Assembly: GCA_945870185.1 (NCBI GenBank)
Contig: CAMBRK010000026.1
Location: forward strand, 1-49,548
Origin: Aureispira sp. CCB-QB1
Lineage (GTDB): Bacteria > Bacteroidota > Bacteroidia > Chitinophagales > Saprospiraceae
Direction of reading: 5' to 3'
DNA: 49,548 bases
The notes beneath the pieces were generated by a model, which was not told the DNA's origin, ran no database searches, and saw nothing but the letters and a program-made list of their open reading frames with translations. The position numbers and the translations under genes were made by a program. Position 1 is the stretch's first letter. Every line of letters starts with the position of its first letter. This document shows, piece after piece, positions 46,455-49,548 of this stretch.

Positions 46455-49400
46455 TTATTGTAATTTTACAATCTTTTTGGTGATACTATCACCGTTATCC
46501 AACTGAACAGTGATAAAATATATACCAGCATTCAGATCAGTAAGGTCACATTTTGTTTCATGATGATCCACAGATATGAGTTGTTGACCAGAGATATCCT
46601 TTACTTGATAGCTTGATATACGGCTTGGACTATTGATATAAAATACTCCTGTACTTGGATTAGGATAAATGGACACACTTGCTACTCGTATTTTATCTGT
46701 TTTCCTGCTTTCTAACTCTGCACAAAGTTCTTGGTCATCATATGTTTGCTGTATTTGAAGGCTAGACAACATATTGCGGGCCAAGACAACAGTCTCTTTA
46801 TACAATGGCTCACAGAGATGTGCTAAATACTGTAAAGATGTGATGTGGTGCTCAGAGACATAAGTACTACCATAAGTCATATGATCTACCAAGATCTGAG
46901 CATACAACTTTGCAGCGGCAGTGTAAGGCTTGTCATCTGGAAGTGAGGCAACTGAACCATTGATCTCAGCAATGTTATATGCCATAGTATTTTGTACTTG
47001 GGCAGTGATTTGATGTACCGTAGCCAGTGTTGCACCTAACTGATTTCTCAACCCTACCAATTCATCTAGTAACATGGGATTATTACTTTCTTGATAAGCA
47101 TTCCATTTAACATCTTGCATATTAGAGATACTTTGACCCTCTATTCGGAGTTGATCCAATTGATTTTTTGCGGTTGCAGATACCGTTTGGGCATCGTTTA
47201 CAGCTTTGTAAAATTGTTCATATGCCGTCACTTCCTCAGTTGCGTTGTGGTAAAATTCGCTTAAGATGTTGGATGCTTCTACAAATTGAGGATGTGCTGT
47301 AAGATAGCCATATAACCATCGCTCCTTGGCCCATTTTCCAGGTTCTACATGCGCTGCATTTACGATATGGCTGTGGTCTAGCATTCCTTCCAAAGTCTCT
47401 ATATCTCCTGATAACGGCTGACTTTGTGGCGTTACAGCCCCCAAAGGCAATTCGCAACTGTATAAAGCGCAATTATCCGAAGCATCGACTTCACTTTCCT
47501 CAAACCACACCGGTTGCTGATTAGGCCAATACCATTTTGCAGTAGTATTTTGGCTAAGTTTAGCAAAAAATTTATTTGCATCAGGTAGCACACTTACATA
47601 TTTTGCTACTCTAGTACCGCCTGACCAGGTATTTCCTTTGTCTCTTTGCTCACCGATGGCGCAATCTTGAAATAACATTAATCCAGCTTCATTGTTTTCC
47701 ATTTTATTTTTACTAAAATTTGAAGTTCCAGTTCCTGATCCTTCATATCTAAACCCATGTAAAAATTCTTTGTTACTATTACAGCATACAGAAGAGTTTT
47801 TAACATCATAAAATCCATTTAGTCCTCGTTGTGTTATTCCACTATTATTTTCAAATACATTTCCATCTACTAAAGCAGAGTTTAACGTATTTAAAAACAA
47901 ACTTAAATGATGTGATCCAGTATTTACTCCAGGCGTATTTAATATATTAAATAAAGGATTGTTGTTGATATTGGCCTTGTTGAACATGTTTAGAAATATA
48001 CTATTACTTACCAAATTTGTGGAGATCTCAAAATTATTTCCACTAATATTTCCTACCCCATTATTACCGAAATAACCTCCAGTAATTGATCCAACCCTAA
48101 TACCGGATGATCCCCCTTGAGTTACTTTGCCTAAAGATTGCTTTACTGTATTCCCTTGAAATTCAAAAGAAGGACCATTATTATTTGAACTATGGAAACC
48201 AATCTCTTTGCAATCAAATTCGTTGTTATTTCTAATTACAAGGCTTGAGCCAAATAAGTTATTTCCTGTATACCATACTCCAGTTTTGAAATTAGAAAAT
48301 ACATTTTGGTTTTGAATTATAGGTATGGCAAAAGGCGCGTTAAGAATTACCAATCCAATATTTCCATTTGTCATGTTATTCTTTTCAAAAATCATTTGGT
48401 TAAATCCACCGCCATTAATTATGATTCCATGCCCAGAATTGTTAGTACTTAGGGTGGTATTTGTAACAGAAAAGAGATTATTGCCTACAAGATTTTCAAA
48501 TCTATTATTTTTAATATCAATGAAATTAACTCCGTTTACTATTATTCCATTATTGATATTTTGAAAAATATTAGAAGTACTGTTAACATCACCGATTTTC
48601 AAACTAAGCACTCCGCTCAAACCAAAAGTAATGGGATCAAAAGTAATCCCTTCTGAAAATATTCCCGCCAAGTTATTATTTACATACCCTGGCAATCCAT
48701 TATATCCTGGCAATAATCCACCGCCTGAAAAGTTATTGCCCACTATAGTTTGAGATGGTGAGGATGTAAAATACATTCCAACAAAGTTTTTGGCAAAACT
48801 CACACTATTTACTGTTAAAGCCCCTGAATTATTGGCATGTATGCCATACAGTGCATCATTTATTTTTCCACCCGTGAAAATGGCCGCAGGACCATCATCG
48901 CGGATTCCTTTCCACATATGGGTACATCCATAAAACTCGCACCCTATAAATGTTAGTATTCCTTTGGCTGGCGGGTTTGCCGGAATGAATGAAGGTTGCA
49001 AAATCAGCTGTGCCCCTGGCCAAGCCAAAAAATGACATTTGTTAAAGATGGCAGATATGTCTATAACAACATTTCCTCGGATTTCAAAATTGAGATTGGA
49101 GATAGCATTCACGCTAGCGTGGGTATAGCTAATACCCAAATTTATAAATGCCTGAGAAAGTGTGATTGAACCATTGGAGCCATCTATCAGATACATTGGG
49201 TTACCATTGGGATTATTACACTGTGATTGACACATGACCACTACATTTTTTTGTACTGTCTTTGACTTATTACAGCTATTAGTTATTGTAAGTGTGACAG
49301 CATATGTTTGATTTCCAGTGTAAGTGTGTATTATGGAAGGAGACGTTGTAGTTACATTGGCTGTCCCATCTCCGAAATTCCAAACGTAGGTTTCACCCGG

Positions 49401-49548
49401 CTGTCCATTCGTTACATTAAAGGTGACTTGTCCCTGCCCATTGATACAGGCTACATTAAAATTAAAATCACCGACGGGATCATCGCATATACAATCAATG
49501 GTCAAGGTCAAACTGTACGATTTTGTCTCCCCACATTCATTGGTCACT
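46455..49548 (-). CDS. Large secreted PKD/beta-helix protein with T9SS C-terminal domain (5' end outside window)
   Basis: The frame is open to the window edge, so the true start is beyond 49548; 1030 residues are visible. It begins inside a PKD-like domain, then a complete PKD domain (TYVWNFGDGTANVTTTSPSIIHTYTG). A right-handed beta-helix region of about 450 residues follows, rich in N, G and short strands (GNNFSGGG, IIVNGVNFIDIKNNRFENL, GIRVGSITGGYFGNN), typical of pectate-lyase-like folds. A helical region (about 750-940) precedes the T9SS type-A sorting domain (VSIYPNPSTGVFYINS...LTDLNAGIYFITVQ). It is likely a surface polysaccharide-binding or -degrading protein, or an adhesin; no catalytic residue is assigned. 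Confidence 0.85.
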   Translation of the reverse strand, partial: VTNECGETKSYSLTLTIDCICDDPVGDFNFNVACINGQGQVTFNVTNGQPGETYVWNFGDGTANVTTTSPSIIHTYTGNQTYAVTLTITNSCNKSKTVQKNVVVMCQSQCNNPNGNPMYLIDGSNGSITLSQAFINLGISYTHASVNAISNLNFEIRGNVVIDISAIFNKCHFLAWPGAQLILQPSFIPANPPAKGILTFIGCEFYGCTHMWKGIRDDGPAAIFTGGKINDALYGIHANNSGALTVNSVSFAKNFVGMYFTSSPSQTIVGNNFSGGGLLPGYNGLPGYVNNNLAGIFSEGITFDPITFGLSGVLSLKIGDVNSTSNIFQNINNGIIVNGVNFIDIKNNRFENLVGNNLFSVTNTTLSTNNSGHGIIINGGGFNQMIFEKNNMTNGNIGLVILNAPFAIPIIQNQNVFSNFKTGVWYTGNNLFGSSLVIRNNNEFDCKEIGFHSSNNNGPSFEFQGNTVKQSLGKVTQGGSSGIRVGSITGGYFGNNGVGNISGNNFEISTNLVSNSIFLNMFNKANINNNPLFNILNTPGVNTGSHHLSLFLNTLNSALVDGNVFENNSGITQRGLNGFYDVKNSSVCCNSNKEFLHGFRYEGSGTGTSNFSKNKMENNEAGLMLFQDCAIGEQRDKGNTWSGGTRVAKYVSVLPDANKFFAKLSQNTTAKWYWPNQQPVWFEESEVDASDNCALYSCELPLGAVTPQSQPLSGDIETLEGMLDHSHIVNAAHVEPGKWAKERWLYGYLTAHPQFVEASNILSEFYHNATEEVTAYEQFYKAVNDAQTVSATAKNQLDQLRIEGQSISNMQDVKWNAYQESNNPMLLDELVGLRNQLGATLATVHQITAQVQNTMAYNIAEINGSVASLPDDKPYTAAAKLYAQILVDHMTYGSTYVSEHHITSLQYLAHLCEPLYKETVVLARNMLSSLQIQQTYDDQELCAELESRKTDKIRVASVSIYPNPSTGVFYINSPSRISSYQVKDISGQQLISVDHHETKCDLTDLNAGIYFITVQLDNGDSITKKIVKLQ

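Overview
The window is a chromosomal segment of a Bacteroidota bacterium, most likely from the Saprospiraceae/Chitinophagales side of the phylum. The evidence is the AT-rich sequence, upstream boxes of the Bacteroidota sigma type (TAnnTTTG), scarce Shine-Dalgarno sites, a Bacteroidota-type RpoB/RpoC, and six large secreted proteins with type IX secretion (T9SS) signatures (PKD, SprB-repeat, Asp-box propeller, M14 peptidase, beta-helix). Taxonomy below phylum is inference.

Layout. (1) 1-313: short noncoding end with nested palindromes. (2) 314-4959, minus: three-gene operon for a 2-oxoacid:ferredoxin oxidoreductase (beta, fused gamma-alpha) and a GltD-like flavoprotein carrying extra 4Fe-4S clusters. 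(3) 5210-8682, plus: CBS-domain protein, a small uncharacterised protein, and a secreted M14 carboxypeptidase. (4) 8715-14375, minus: tightly overlapped operon of a PIG-L deacetylase, a 38-residue one-helix membrane protein, a sodium:solute symporter and an RsmF-like rRNA methyltransferase. (5) 14474-14776: two tiny membrane proteins, then about 950 bp of noncoding AT-rich DNA holding a MITE-like inverted-repeat element and the promoter of the next operon. (6) 15776-28950, plus: the translation/transcription core in the order tRNA-Thr, tRNA-Tyr, tRNA-Gly, tRNA-Thr, tuf, tRNA-Trp, secE, nusG, rplK, rplA, rplJ, rplL, rpoB, rpoC, closed by a strong terminator. (7) 29119-38977: Asp-box propeller protein (plus), then on the minus strand a lipoprotein, a SprB-repeat protein with a CxxCH N-terminal domain, and riboflavin synthase coupled to a T9SS type-B surface protein. 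(8) 38978-39560: noncoding, with a 196-bp MITE carrying perfect 5-bp target duplications. (9) 39561-44113: slyD and purM (minus), an outer-membrane barrel (plus), an AI-2E-family exporter and a DUF1287 lipoprotein (minus). (10) 44493-49548, minus: two large T9SS cargo proteins, the second cut by the window end.

Functionally the window joins a conserved ribosome/RNA-polymerase cluster to ferredoxin-linked central metabolism and a broad load of T9SS surface or secreted proteins. I see no CRISPR array, prophage, intact transposase or defence system. The items most worth attention are the mini membrane protein in the PIG-L/symporter operon, the MITE-like elements, the alternative hairpins between rplL and rpoB, and the possible L1-binding leader before rplK.
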